Part shown: positions 51,993 to 62,375 of the stretch, piece after piece
Numbering within the stretch: position 1 is the first letter of the stretch
How the letters are laid out: every line of letters starts with the position of its first letter
Origin: Vibrio sp. CDRSL-10 TSBA
GTDB taxonomy: Bacteria > Pseudomonadota > Gammaproteobacteria > Enterobacterales > Vibrionaceae
Length of the DNA stretch: 64,000 nt
Assembly (NCBI GenBank): GCA_039696685.1
Contig: CP155565.1
Coordinates: 310,001 to 374,000 of the forward strand
Reading direction: 5' to 3'
Position numbers and translations under genes: made by a program
The notes under the pieces: generated by a model
What the model was told of the DNA's origin: nothing
The model's input: only the letters and a program-made list of their open reading frames with translations
The model's database searches: none

Positions 51993-52829
51993 TTATTTCA
52001 ACGTACTAATCGGCAGGTCATAATTTGAACCCCATTCAGTCCACGAACCGTCGTAGACGGCCAGATTGTGATAACCACACAGGGTGGCAGCCAGGAGCAC
52101 AATACAGGCGGTGACCCCTGAGCCGCAGCTGAACAGGTATTCGTCGGCTGACTGCGGCAGCGCTTGCTGCAGAATCGGCTCGAGCTCGGTGACCGGTTTG
52201 AACTTATGACCGTTCATCAGTTCGGCAAATGGCAGACAGCATGAATTCGGGATATGGCCGCTGCGCACTCCCGCGCGCGGCTCTGCCACCTGGGCGGAAA
52301 AACGGGCATGGGAGCGAGCATCGACCGTCTGGCTGGCAGGATCATCGAGTTTGCTTAGTACGTAACCGGCATCAACAAAGTAAGCCGGGTCGAGCGGGCG
52401 ATTAAAATCACCGCTTACTGCTGGCTGAGTATAACTTTGCGTGACAGCGTAACCCTGCATTTTCCACTCAGTCAGACCGCCATCGAGTATGTAGACCTCA
52501 TTATGGCCGAATGCTTTAAACATCCACCACGCCCTTGGCGAGGCAAACGTGCCGCTGTTGTCATATACGACCAGAACCGAATCCTGATTAATTCCCAGCT
52601 CTCGCGCTAAGTGGTTGAAACGCGCTTCACTGGGCATCATGTGCGGTAAACTCGCATCAGGATCGCAGAACACGCTATCGTAATCGAAACGGCGTGCACC
52701 GGGAATTTTGTTTATTTTGTCTTTTTCCGGTTCAGCAGGAATCTGAAAATCGATACTGGTATCGAGCACGACAATGCGTTTGTCGTTAAGGCGTTCGGCC
52801 AGCCAGGCCGGAGTGACAAGAGGAGACAT
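51993..52829 (-). CDS. sseA: 3-mercaptopyruvate sulfurtransferase-type protein
   Basis: A 278-residue two-domain rhodanese-fold enzyme. The catalytic loop is CGSGVTA (about residue 237), the form typical of mercaptopyruvate sulfurtransferases. Transfers sulfur from 3-mercaptopyruvate to a thiol or cyanide. The paired domains have VVYDNSGTFASPRAWW and CDPDASLPHM stretches. It lies downstream of moeB but is separated by a terminator. Confidence 0.9.
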   Translation of the reverse strand: MSPLVTPAWLAERLNDKRIVVLDTSIDFQIPAEPEKDKINKIPGARRFDYDSVFCDPDASLPHMMPSEARFNHLARELGINQDSVLVVYDNSGTFASPRAWWMFKAFGHNEVYILDGGLTEWKMQGYAVTQSYTQPAVSGDFNRPLDPAYFVDAGYVLSKLDDPASQTVDARSHARFSAQVAEPRAGVRSGHIPNSCCLPFAELMNGHKFKPVTELEPILQQALPQSADEYLFSCGSGVTACIVLLAATLCGYHNLAVYDGSWTEWGSNYDLPISTLK

Positions 52830-52916
52830 GCGACGGTTTCCTTATTGAGCGCGGGCCGGTTGCCCGCAATGAGTTAACTTTTAGAGAGTACTCAATTCAA
52901 CGCTGGAAATAAATGA

Positions 52917-52944
52917 AAACAGGCGCTTAATGGCGCGCCTGTTT
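52917..52944 (-). terminator. Terminator after moeB
   Basis: AAACAGGCGC (52917-52926) and GCGCCTGTTT (52935-52944) with an 8-nt loop; followed by TTTTCATTTATT on the minus strand. Confidence 0.75.
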
Positions 52945-52968
52945 AGAATGGAGAGTAGGTCAGGGCTT

Positions 52969-53733
52969 TCAGCCTGACTGGCTGCCGCACACCGGGCAGG
53001 TAGGCAGCTTCATCAGCTTCATTTCGCGCCATGACATGGTCATAGCGTCGAGCAGCAAAATTTTGCCCTGCACCGAACGGCCATATCCGGCGATGACTTT
53101 GATGGCCTCAAGAGCCTGCACTGCGCCAATAATACCGACCACCGGCGCCATTACTCCTGCTTCGACGCAGCTCAAAGCAGCATCGCCGAACAAAGCACTC
53201 AGGCACTGATAACAGGGTTCATTGTCCTGCTGGTAGGTAAAGACGCTGACCTGACCTTCCATACGAATCGCGGCCCCGGAGACGAGCGGGGTTTTGCTCT
53301 GATAACAAAGGCGGTTAAGTTGGTTGCGGGTGGCGACGTTATCTGAGGCATCCAGCACTATTGTGTGACGGGTGATGAGCGTTTGCAGTGCTTCATCACT
53401 GAGTCGTTCGGCCAGGGTATTCACCACCAGGTGCGGATTGAGTTCGCGCAATGACTGCGCGGCCGAATCCACTTTAAGCCGGCCGATATCCGCATCATGA
53501 TGCAGCACCTGACGCTGCAGGTTCGAGAGCTCCACCTTATCATCGTCAATCAGGGTCAGTTTACCGATGCCGGCCGTCGCCAGATACTGGCCGGCGGCAC
53601 AGCCGAGGCCTCCGGCACCGAGGATCAGCACTGAACTCTGTTTGAGCGCCTCCTGACCGTCAAAATCAAACTGCTTGAGGATGATCTGTCGGTTGTAGCG
53701 CAGCATCTCTGCATCGCTGAGAATGTCCACCAT
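52969..53733 (-). CDS. moeB: Molybdopterin-synthase adenylyltransferase
   Basis: A 254-residue E1-like enzyme that adenylates the C-terminus of MoaD. ATP-binding GAGGLGCAAGQYLA (about 37-50), DDDKVELSNLQRQ, and the two zinc pairs CYQC and CPVC are present. It lies 5 bp after moeA, so the pair forms one operon as in E. coli. Supplies molybdenum cofactor needed by NapA. Confidence 0.95.
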   Translation of the reverse strand: MVDILSDAEMLRYNRQIILKQFDFDGQEALKQSSVLILGAGGLGCAAGQYLATAGIGKLTLIDDDKVELSNLQRQVLHHDADIGRLKVDSAAQSLRELNPHLVVNTLAERLSDEALQTLITRHTIVLDASDNVATRNQLNRLCYQSKTPLVSGAAIRMEGQVSVFTYQQDNEPCYQCLSALFGDAALSCVEAGVMAPVVGIIGAVQALEAIKVIAGYGRSVQGKILLLDAMTMSWREMKLMKLPTCPVCGSQSG

Positions 53734-53738
53734 CGCTC

Positions 53739-54975
53739 CTAGTAAAGGGTTGCGTTAAACAGCTGGATATTGACGGTTTCACCGGCTTCGACCCGGCCGC
53801 GTTCACGTTCCAGCACCACAAAACAGTTAGCAAGGCTCATTGAGCGGAAGGCTCCCGAGCTTTGGTTACCCGTGGTCTCAACGAAAAACTGACCGTTTTC
53901 GATGCTGTAGATCCCGCGCTGGTAATCGGTGCGCCCCGGAACCTTCTTAAAGGTGGTGCGCGTTGTGGCCGGAATCGATTCCGGTGCTTGCCACTCGGTA
54001 TGACCCGCCAGCTTAGCCAGCATTGGCTGTACCAGCACGTACATGGTTAACACAGCGGACACCGGGTTACCAGGCAGACCACAGAAACCAGGCGTTTTGC
54101 AGTGAACCGAAAGCGAATGGTTTACCCGGCTTGATCGCCAGCTTCCAGAAGCCGATTTCACCCAGCTGCTCAAGAATATCTTTGGTGTAGTCGGCTTCAC
54201 CGACACTGACACCGCCGGAAGTAACGACCACATCGGCCAGACTTTGCGCTTTTTCAAACGTCGCTTTGAGTGTTTGCGGGCAGTCAGGAATCACACCGAG
54301 ATCAATCGCTTCGCAGCCGAAGTTTTCAATCAAGGGTTTGATACCGTAACGGTTGCTGTCGTAGATCTGACCGGCTTGCAGCGGCTCACCCAGAGGTTTT
54401 AGCTCGTCACCGGTTGAGAAAAAGGCCACTTTAGGTTTGTGGTACACCGTGACATGGCTAACGCCGAGCGTGGCAATCATCGGAATATCGCGTGGTGTCA
54501 GACGGGCACCACGGCTCAGCACGACGTCATTATGATGAATGTCATCACCGGTCGGGCGGATATTATCGTTATGAGCGACGTTACTTACGCTGAAGGTAAC
54601 ACCGGCATCGCTGATGGTGGCCTGTTCCTGCATCACAACCGCATCACAACCTGCCGGGATCTGCGCGCCGGTCATGATTCGAACGCAGCTCATTGGCGGC
54701 CATTCGCCGTCGAAAGGCTGGCCTGCGAATGATTTTCCGGCCACAGTCAGTGGCTGACCCAGCGCCAGTTCTGAGCGACGCACGGCATATCCGTCCATGG
54801 CTGAGTTATCAAAAGGGGGAACATTAATCGGCGAGAGAATATCTTCAGCCAGTACATAGCCCAGAGCATCCGGCAGAGGAAGTATCTGCGTGGTCTGAAT
54901 CGGTTGGATACGCGACAGCATTTTCTCCATCGCATCTTCGATTGGCATTAAGCCGGGTGCGTCACAACAGCCCAT
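53739..54975 (-). CDS. moeA: Molybdopterin molybdenumtransferase (one extra base)
   Basis: A 411-residue enzyme that inserts molybdenum into adenylated molybdopterin. Typical sequence: PPFDNSAMDGYAVR, TGAQIPAGCDAVVMQE, STGDELKPLG and VTSGGVSVGEADYTK. An extra A in AAA 54085-54087 breaks the frame; dropping it joins LQNAWF to CGLPGNPVSAVLT. Start at 54975 (MGCCDAPGLMPIEDAM). Confidence 0.95.
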
Positions 54976-55290
54976 GTTCTAATCCTATCATCTTGTATTT
55001 TTTGCCTACTTTAGCACACAACTGACGCCAGGTGAGAAACTGTCTTTTAGCACTCGTTGATAAACATGATGCATCATTCATACGGTTTAAATTGGTGGTG
55101 ACGGTTAAAGTCTGAATCATCATCATGACTGTAACTATCACTCGGATTTGTCTATTTCCGATCTGAGCTGCAGTGCTGATGGCAGCTGGCCTGGCGTGAT
55201 CTAAACCCATCGTTAAATTAAGGATGTAATTATTAAAAAATCCGAGTATCCTTGTCTGCCATCCGGAAGGGGTAATTAAGAGGTAAGGTA
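54976..55290. other. Divergent moeA-folE intergenic region, 315 bp
   Basis: It holds a 12-bp palindrome ATGATGCATCAT (55066-55077) and several ATCAT repeats, possible operator sites. No gene or known riboswitch motif is seen, although Moco riboswitches are not ruled out. Confidence 0.4.
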
Positions 55291-55944
55291 ATGTCAGGTC
55301 TTAGCGAATCCGCGAAGTTAGTTAAAGATGCATTGGAGCGTCGTGGTTTGGAAACGCCAATGCAGCCAAATACGATGGGTCGTGAAGAGAAAAAAGAGCG
55401 AATCGAACACCATATGCGTGAGATTCTTAACCTGCTGGGGCTCGATTTGACTGACGACAGCCTGGAAGAAACACCGCATCGTATCGCCAAAATGTACGTT
55501 GACGAGATCTTCTCTGGCCTTGATTACCAGAATTTTCCCAAGATCACGGTTATCGAAAATAAGATGAACGTAAGCGAAATGGTGCGGGTTAAAGACATCA
55601 CGGTGACCAGTACCTGTGAGCACCATTTAGTGACCATCGACGGCAAAGCAGCAGTGGCTTACATCCCACGCGGCAAAATTATCGGTCTGTCGAAGATCAA
55701 TCGAATTGTCCGTTTCTTTGCCCAGCGTCCGCAAGTACAAGAACGTATGACCCAGCAAATTCTGGTGGCGCTGCAGGCTCTGCTGCAATCGGATGACGTG
55801 GCAGTCACCATTGATGCGACCCATTACTGCGTGAAATCACGCGGTGTGATGGATGCAACCAGCGAGACGACCACCACAGCATTGGGTGGTATTTTCAAGT
55901 CCAATCCGGCAACCCGTGCCGAGTTTTTGCATGGCCTGCGTTAA
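55291..55944 (+). CDS. folE: GTP cyclohydrolase I
   Basis: A 217-residue zinc enzyme that turns GTP into dihydroneopterin triphosphate, first step of folate/pterin synthesis. Zinc ligands are Cys and His in [10 protein letters not shown] (about 108-117) and Cys in [10 protein letters not shown] (about 177-186). [16 protein letters not shown] is conserved. ATG follows AAGAGGTAAGG. Confidence 0.96.
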   Translation: MSGLSESAKLVKDALERRGLETPMQPNTMGREEKKERIEHHMREILNLLGLDLTDDSLEETPHRIAKMYVDEIFSGLDYQNFPKITVIENKMNVSEMVRVKDITVTSTCEHHLVTIDGKAAVAYIPRGKIIGLSKINRIVRFFAQRPQVQERMTQQILVALQALLQSDDVAVTIDATHYCVKSRGVMDATSETTTTALGGIFKSNPATRAEFLHGLR

Positions 55945-55966
55945 GCGTCCATGATTGAATTGAAGG

Positions 55967-55996
55967 AAAAGCGTCTCTGAGCAGGCGCTTTTTTTG
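55967..55996 (+). terminator. Terminator after folE
   Basis: AAAAGCGTC and GGCGCTTTT form a 9-bp stem (one G-T pair), followed by T-rich DNA. Confidence 0.75.
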
Positions 55997-56060
55997 TGCC
56001 TGTTTTTCACTCTTTGGCAGGACACACGCCGTCAATGAACAGTGCTGAGCGAATATAAAA

Positions 56061-56089
56061 AATCGCCATCCCGGTCAGGAATGGCGATT
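56061..56089 (-). terminator. Terminator after the ethanolamine operon
   Basis: AATCGCCAT (56061-56069) and ATGGCGATT (56081-56089); on the minus strand a T run follows. Ends eutB-eutC-permease. Confidence 0.75.
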
Positions 56090-56125
56090 GTTGATAGTTG
56101 ATAATTGATGTTACCCGATTTGCTA

Positions 56126-57518
56126 TCAGGCAGCTTCCAGTTCACCTTGCGCCTGATCGAGCAGAGCGAACTCCTCCTCGGCACTTTTCGCGATCAGATT
56201 GTGCTGACCGACCACGAAGTAGTAGAGCATACCGACGGCGAACAGGACCAGAGTGAACAGGAAGGCACGTACATCGTAAGCGTACACACCAGTCAGGGCG
56301 ACAATCGACAGCACAAAAGCCACACCCGAAGTCACTACGCCACCCGGAGTTTTGTATGGGCGAGGAATATCAGGACGTTTGATGCGCAGCATAATGTGGC
56401 TGGCTGACATCATGGCATAAGAGATGGTTGCGCCGACGACGGCCATAGACAGAATCAGGTCACCTTCACCGCTTAGTGAGATAATAAAGCCCAGAATCGC
56501 AGGGTAAATCAGCGCACGAACCGGCGCTTTGCGTTTGCTGGTCAGTGACAGGTTTCTTCGGCAGATAACCGGCACGTGACAGCGCAAATACCAGGCGGCT
56601 GTAGCCGTATATGATGGAGAAGAACGAAGCAATCAGACCAGCCAGACCCAGCACGTTGACGAAGGTCGCCAATTGCGAATGGCCGGCAATATTGAGCGCA
56701 TCAACCAGAGGAACAGCACTGTCACCAATCACTTTAGCACCGGCAGCACCACTTAGCAGCACCACAACCAAAACGGCAGTGAACAGCAGGAACACCATTG
56801 CAGCGATAATACCTTTAGGTACATCTTTCTTCGGATCTTTGGCTTCTTCCGCTGCCAGTGGCACACCTTCTACCGCCAGAAACAGCCACATCGCAAACGG
56901 CAGTGCAGCCCAGACACCGTACAGACCCATCGGCATCATCAGATCGCTGCCGACAGTCGGTTCGATATCAAACAGATTGGCGCTGTTAAATTCAGGCACC
57001 AGAGCGACACCAGTCGCCAGGATGGCCAATACCGCCAGGCCGCTGATGACCATCATTACTTTCAATGCTTCGCCTACGCCAAAAATGTGGATACCAACAA
57101 AAGCCAGGTAGAAGAGGGCATAGACCACGGGGCCGTCAAAGCCAGTCAGCTCATTCACTGCAGAGCCAATGAAGATAACAATCGCAGCCGGAGCCAGCGA
57201 GTATTCAATCAGAACCGCCAGGCCGGTCAGGAAGCCACCCATCGGGCCCATGGCCTGACGGGCAAAGCTGTAACCACCGCCTGCAGCCGGGATTGCCGCT
57301 GACATTTCGGCCAGAGACAGCACCAGTGCCAGATACATGATTCCCATCAGCACGGCGGCAATCACAAAGCCCCCCCAGCCAGCCTGAGCGATACCGAAGT
57401 TCCAACCGGCGAAATCACCGGAGATTACATACGAGATACCCAATCCGGCCAGCAGGATCCAACCTGCTGCACCACGTTTGAGCTGGCGTTGAGCCAGATA
57501 ATCGTTTGATGTTGTCAT
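56126..57518 (-). CDS. eat: Ethanolamine permease (APC family; one extra base)
   Basis: A 463-residue importer with about 12 membrane helices, of the amino acid-polyamine-organocation superfamily. Seen are ISGDFAGWNFGIAQAGWGG and SYSFARQAMGPMGGFLTG-like regions (here GGGYSFARQAMGPMGG). An extra T in TTT 56553-56555 breaks it; dropping it gives GYLPKNLSLTSKRKAPVRAL. Brings ethanolamine into the cell for EutBC. 15 bp after eutC. Confidence 0.9.
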
Positions 57519-57533
57519 ACTACTATCCTTACA

Positions 57534-58376
57534 TTATGACTTTGAAGTTAAAGAGAAAAATTGTGTCTGTTTATGCTCGAGGATGGTGTCATCCGAGCGG
57601 TCTTTGAGGCCGACGCCGGTCAGTTTGAGACGGCGTGATTCAGCCAACAGATAAAAACATTTCATCGCAGCTGCCTGATAAGGCAGGCCTTGCGGGCGTA
57701 CATTGGAAATACAGTTGCGCAGCGAATCTTCCGTGCCGCGATGCGGGTGCCAGGTCAGATACAGTCCCAGGCTGTCCGGAGAGCTCAGTCCCGGACGTTC
57801 ACCGACCAGCACCAGCACTTCTTTGGCGTTAATGGCTTCACCGACATCATCGCCGACCGCGACACGGCCCTGATGGACGATGCACAGCGGTGCAATCTGC
57901 CAGCTGTTTTTGCTGTCGTTTTGCAACTGTTCAATCAGCGCTTCAATAAAGGGTGTGGCGTGATTACTGATGGCGTAAGAGGAAAGGCCATCAGCGATGA
58001 CAATCGCCAGATCGTAAGGTTTGGCGTGTTCATCCGCGTGATTTTTGAGGCGCTCAATAGACGACTCGCTCAGCTTACGACCCAGATCCGGCCGCTGCAG
58101 ATAAGTCAGACGGTCATCCGCCTGACTGTGCAGTGACAAGGCGGGCAGATAAGGCGTCAGCGCAGACCTGGTGGCCATCGTCTCGACCAGTTGTTGCTCG
58201 TCGAGCGGCACGTGCACGGCGTCCATTGCCTGAGCGTGAGAGAGCTGAAAACGCAGCAGCTCCTCAGTCGGGATACTGGTGCCGACCCGGCCGATACCGA
58301 TGCGGGCCTGAGTAAACTGGCGTAATTTGTGCCACGGATCCTCGTGGATCAAATGATTGATAGGGACAACGCTCAT
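57534..58376 (-). CDS. eutC: Ethanolamine ammonia-lyase small subunit
   Basis: A 280-residue subunit that helps bind adenosylcobalamin. Typical sequence: TQARIGIGRVGTSIPTEELL, VIADGLSSYAI, VLVGERPGLSSPDSLG and YLTWHPHRG. Its start overlaps the eutB stop by 4 bp (ATGA). No eut microcompartment shell genes are near. Confidence 0.95.
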   Translation of the reverse strand: MSVVPINHLIHEDPWHKLRQFTQARIGIGRVGTSIPTEELLRFQLSHAQAMDAVHVPLDEQQLVETMATRSALTPYLPALSLHSQADDRLTYLQRPDLGRKLSESSIERLKNHADEHAKPYDLAIVIADGLSSYAISNHATPFIEALIEQLQNDSKNSWQIAPLCIVHQGRVAVGDDVGEAINAKEVLVLVGERPGLSSPDSLGLYLTWHPHRGTEDSLRNCISNVRPQGLPYQAAAMKCFYLLAESRRLKLTGVGLKDRSDDTILEHKQTQFFSLTSKS

Positions 58377-59777
58377 ACAGCCTCCTTGATTAAACCCAGC
58401 GGCTGGATGAAGTGCGGGGAGAGCTCGTCTGACAGCTGTTTACCCTGCTGTTGATTGAAGATTTGCATTTTTTGCAGCCAGGCTTCGAATTCCGGGGCCG
58501 GGCGCGAGCCGAGTACCTGACGCGCGTAGAGGGCATCATGGAAAGAGGTGGTCTGATAATTGAGCATGATGTCGTCAGAGCCGGGAATCCCCATGATAAA
58601 AGAGCATTCCGCCACACCAAGCAGGGTCAGCAGGTTATCCATATCATTCTGATCGGCGTAAGCGTGGTTGGTGTAGCAAATATCACAGCCCATTGGCAGG
58701 CCCAGCAGTTTGGCGCAAAAGTGGTCTTCCAGACCGGCGCGGATGATCTGCTTACCGTCAAACAGATACTCGGGGCCGATAAAGCCGACTACGGTATTGA
58801 CCAGCAGCGGTTTGAACTTACGTGCCAGGGCGTAGGCGCGCACTTCACAAGTTTGCTGGTCGACGTCGTGATGGCCGTTGGCAGACAGTGCGCTGCCCTG
58901 ACCGGTTTCAAAATACATCACGTTGTCGCCGACCGTGCCGCGTTTCAGGCTCAGCGCTGCATCGTACGCTTCCGCCAGTACGTTGATGTTGACGCCAAAG
59001 CCCTGGTTGGTCGCTTCTGTACCGCCAATCGACTGGAACACCAGATCAACCGGAGCGCCTTGTTCAATCGCTTCCACGGTATTGGTGACGTGGGTCAGCA
59101 CGCAGGACTGGGTCGGGATTTCATAGTGCTGAATCACTTCGTCCATCAGCTTCATCAGTTTGACCGCCTGGCTGACACTGTCGGTCGCCGGGTTGATACC
59201 AATTACAGCATCGCCGTTGCCGTACATCAGGCCATCAAAGATAGAGGCCGCAATGCCGCTCATATCATCGGTCGGATGATTCGGCTGTAAGCGGGTGGAT
59301 AAGCGGCCCGGCAGACCAATCGTGTTGCGAAACGCGGTCGTGACGCGACATTTTTTAGCCACCAGAATCAGATCCTGGTTACGCATGATTTTGCTCACCG
59401 CAGCCGCCATTTCCGGTGTAATACCAGGGCTGACGCGAGCCAGTTCGATATGGGTCGTGGTTTCCAGCAGCAGCCAGTTACGAAAATCGCCCACCGTCAG
59501 GTGAGCGATTTCCAGAAACGCCTGTGCATCATGCTCATCAATAATCAGACGGGTAATTTCATCGCTTTCATACGGGATGAGCGTTTCATTTAAAAAGGTT
59601 TTCAGTGGCAGGTCAGCCAGCACCATTTGCGCCACGACGCGCTCTTCGGCGGATGTCGCTGCCACGCCGGCCAGCTGATCGCCGGAAACGAAGCGGTGAC
59701 GCTTTGGCCATCACCTCTTTCAGAGAAGCAAACTGATAGGTCTGGGTGCCTATCTGGTAACGGTAGCGTGAACTCAT
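58373..59777 (-). CDS. eutB: Ethanolamine ammonia-lyase large subunit (one extra base)
   Basis: A 467-residue (beta/alpha)8-barrel subunit that, with EutC and adenosylcobalamin, splits ethanolamine to acetaldehyde and ammonia. The start is MSSRYRYQIG at 59777 after AGAGG. An extra A in AAA 59686-59688 shifts the frame after codon 30; dropping it gives SPLRSGDQLAGVAATSAEERV. Active-site regions include GINPATDSV and ETGQGSALSANGHH. Confidence 0.94.
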
Positions 59778-59875
59778 AAAACCTCTCAGCTTTCGGTTTC
59801 GGGGCACTTTATCGGATGGATGGCAGCCGGGGGATCTCCCTTGTTGCTGCGATCTGTTTCGGTGCGGTCCGAACA

Positions 59876-59909
59876 TTGCAAATTGAACTGAGAGAAATAT
59901 TGCGAATTG
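59876..59909. promoter_or_regulatory. Direct repeats in the eutB/regulator divergent region
   Basis: TTGCAAATTG (59876-59885) and TTGCGAATTG (59900-59909) are direct repeats with 24-bp spacing, about two DNA turns, as AraC-family proteins bind. They lie 99-132 bp before eutB. A likely binding site for the adjacent regulator. Confidence 0.5.
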
Positions 59910-60007
59910 TGTTCCGACTACATGACGTCAATGCGCAAAGTTAAATTTATCAATAAAAACAATAATATATATTTTTATGTGCCTGAAACTGGTGCAAGAG
60001 AGTGAAA

Positions 60008-61096
60008 ATGAATTTGATTCAATTGCCACATGAAGGGAATTCATGTGCACCAATAAGGTGCAAGCAGTACAGCTTTGATGTGAACCAACAAGCGCAAAGC
60101 CTCAACGCCTGGGAACAAAAGTATAATCAACATGGTGCAGGGCAATTTCATGGTTATCTGGATGAGATTAAGCTGCCTGGCCTGCACTTATTTGAGGAAT
60201 TCACCAGTCATACCGTGCACCAGGAGTGCAGTGTCAATCCGAATGCCATCTGGATTGGTTTTTCAATGGACACGCAACGTCCGAAAGTGAATGGTTTGCA
60301 GGCCGCGCCGCATCAATTGATGATACGTCCGGCTCAGCAACATTTTGAACTGGCGACCCCGGATGATTTTCATATTTTTGGGGTAGTGATTGATCGTGAC
60401 CTGTTGCTGGAAAATATCCAATGTGATGACAAGCAGCAGTGGGAGTCGACATCTCTACTGAAAAACCTGAATCCGCAACACGGCTGCTGGTCGCTGGTGG
60501 AGCTGATCCGGCAAGTGCTGGATACGGAGTCGGTATTAGGGAAACGGTTGCTGGACCTCTCTTCTGGTCAATTGCCGTCTGGACCATCGCCATCTGGTCA
60601 ATCGTCGCAAGGTCAGTCGTCACACGGTCAGGCAGCACTGCAGCAAATGCTGGCCAGTGCAGTGATTGACAGGTTAGGGCAGTTTGCGGTCAGTGAACAC
60701 AATGAGGCACGCAGTTACACCACCCGTCGCCAGGCATTACTGCGTTTGTACCGGCATCTGGACAATAATGGTGATTACCCGATGAGTGTGGCAGAAATGG
60801 CCTCGATAGCGTGTGTCAGCCAGCGGACTCTGCAATACTGCTTTGAGCAGGAGCTTGGGGTCAGTCCGATCGCCTTTTTACGGGAATGCAGGCTCAATGC
60901 AGTACGCCGGGCGTTGATTGTCACTGAGCAGGAAAAAACTATCGGTGAACTGGCGTTGCAGCATGGTTTTTATCACCTCGGGACCTTCAACCAATATTAC
61001 AAGTTACTGTTTGGCGAAACCCCGAGCCAGACTCGTGACCGTGCCGATCGCTATGAGCGTGCCGCGTTGGTGAAACGTTTTACGCCGCAACGATAG
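60008..61096 (+). CDS. AraC-family regulator of ethanolamine genes (EutR-like)
   Basis: A 362-residue regulator with a sensor N-terminal domain (about 1-190), a Ser/Gly/Gln-rich linker (about 185-215) and a C-terminal double HTH (MSVAEMASIACVSQRTLQYCF ... TIGELALQHGFYHLGTFNQYY). The ATG at 60008 is preferred over the GTG at 60002, because GAGAG lies at the right distance. It faces away from eutB. The position suggests control of eutBC and the permease by ethanolamine and B12. Confidence 0.85.
   Translation: MNLIQLPHEGNSCAPIRCKQYSFDVNQQAQSLNAWEQKYNQHGAGQFHGYLDEIKLPGLHLFEEFTSHTVHQECSVNPNAIWIGFSMDTQRPKVNGLQAAPHQLMIRPAQQHFELATPDDFHIFGVVIDRDLLLENIQCDDKQQWESTSLLKNLNPQHGCWSLVELIRQVLDTESVLGKRLLDLSSGQLPSGPSPSGQSSQGQSSHGQAALQQMLASAVIDRLGQFAVSEHNEARSYTTRRQALLRLYRHLDNNGDYPMSVAEMASIACVSQRTLQYCFEQELGVSPIAFLRECRLNAVRRALIVTEQEKTIGELALQHGFYHLGTFNQYYKLLFGETPSQTRDRADRYERAALVKRFTPQR
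60560..60637 (+). repeat. Degenerate tandem repeat in the regulator's linker
   Basis: Repeats of a TCTGGTCAA-like unit (with variants such as TCGCAAGGTCAG) encode Ser-Gly-Gln/Pro repeats. It marks a flexible linker between sensor and DNA-binding parts. Confidence 0.6.
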
Positions 61097-61106
61097 GCTG
61101 CGGCGT
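61082..61106 (+). terminator. Hairpin at the end of the AraC-type gene
   Basis: ACGCCGCA (61082-61089) and TGCGGCGT (61099-61106) form an 8-bp stem that overlaps the stop codon; it lies between convergent genes. Confidence 0.5.
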
Positions 61107-61123
61107 CATTGAGGAAACCCGGA

Positions 61124-62254
61124 TTACCGGAATAGTTTCAGGTAGGCGCCATAGCCTTGCGCCTGCATATTCTCTTTCGGTACAAAGCGCATCGCAGCAG
61201 AATTCATGCAGTAGCGTAAACCGGTCGGCGCCGGGCCATCTTCAAATACGTGGCCTAAATGCGAACGGCCAAAACGACTGCGTACCTCGGTTCGGGTGTA
61301 AAACAGAGTGTTGTCAGACTTGGTGACGATATAAGCCGGATCAATTGGCTGGGTAAAACTCGGCCAGCCTGTGCCGGATTTATATTTATCCGTCGAGGAA
61401 AACAGTGGTTCACCGGAAACAATATCGACATAGATCCCCTCTGCTTTATTGTCCCAGTACTCGTTATTGAACGCCCGTTCGGTGGCATCTTCCTGAGTCA
61501 CCCGGTATTGCAAATCAGTCAGTTTCGCGCGGATTTGTTCATCAGACGGCCGCGTATACACCCTAACTTCGCTGATGGCCCGTTTTTCATCAATCAGCTG
61601 ACGTAGTGTTTTAGGGTTATCTTCACGGTCATCGCCGAAGATCTGGTCTAAATATTGGTCCCGGCCTGAAGCATAGCGATAGTATTTGTAACGTAGCGAA
61701 CTCTTTTTATAGAAATCTTGATGATACTCTTCTGCCGGCCAGAATTTTTTGAATGCAATTAATTCGGTTTTCAGCGGCTTGTGGAAAATACCAGCCTGGT
61801 CAATCTCTTGCATAAAGCGCTCGGCAATCTGCTTTTGCTGCGCATCGTGATAGAAAATAGCCGGACGGTACTGATTACCACGGTCAACGAAAGAACCGCC
61901 GTCATCGGTCGGATCAATATGACGAAAGAAGTGATCCAGTATCTGCTCATAGCTCAGTTTGTCACTGTCGTAGGTGACCTGAATCGATTCGATATGGCCG
62001 GTGGTACCGGATGAAACCTGTTTGTAAGTCGGATTATCTACATTGCCACCGGAATAGCCGGAGACGACGTCAATCACACCGTCCAGTTTCTCCATATCCG
62101 ACTCGGTACACCAGAAGCAGCCTCCGGCGAGCGTCGCAACCTGCTCATGTTCAGCATGCGAGGCAGTCGGGTGAGAGGTTGCCTGGCTGAAAAAAGACAG
62201 GCCGACGGGAATGGCGATCAGTAATGTCAGTAAGCTTATCGTAATGCGTTTCAT
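61124..62254 (-). CDS. msrAB: Exported bifunctional peptide methionine sulfoxide reductase MsrA-MsrB
   Basis: A 376-residue fusion with signal peptide (about 1-25). The MsrA part (about 40-200) has catalytic [12 protein letters not shown]; the MsrB part (about 225-370) has SGTGWPSF and the catalytic Cys in [12 protein letters not shown], with RSHLGHVF nearby. Repairs both S- and R-methionine sulfoxide in periplasmic proteins. Intact; a single gene converging on the AraC-type gene. Confidence 0.94.
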   Translation of the reverse strand: MKRITISLLTLLIAIPVGLSFFSQATSHPTASHAEHEQVATLAGGCFWCTESDMEKLDGVIDVVSGYSGGNVDNPTYKQVSSGTTGHIESIQVTYDSDKLSYEQILDHFFRHIDPTDDGGSFVDRGNQYRPAIFYHDAQQKQIAERFMQEIDQAGIFHKPLKTELIAFKKFWPAEEYHQDFYKKSSLRYKYYRYASGRDQYLDQIFGDDREDNPKTLRQLIDEKRAISEVRVYTRPSDEQIRAKLTDLQYRVTQEDATERAFNNEYWDNKAEGIYVDIVSGEPLFSSTDKYKSGTGWPSFTQPIDPAYIVTKSDNTLFYTRTEVRSRFGRSHLGHVFEDGPAPTGLRYCMNSAAMRFVPKENMQAQGYGAYLKLFR

Positions 62255-62375
62255 AACAGTTCTTACTCATTGTATTGAACGGATACATAATAAGAACAGT
62301 TGAAGGCGGGAAAAATTTCAACCCGGCGCTATCCTGACATCGAATATGTCAGAAGACACGGCCGGGCTGGGGCGA

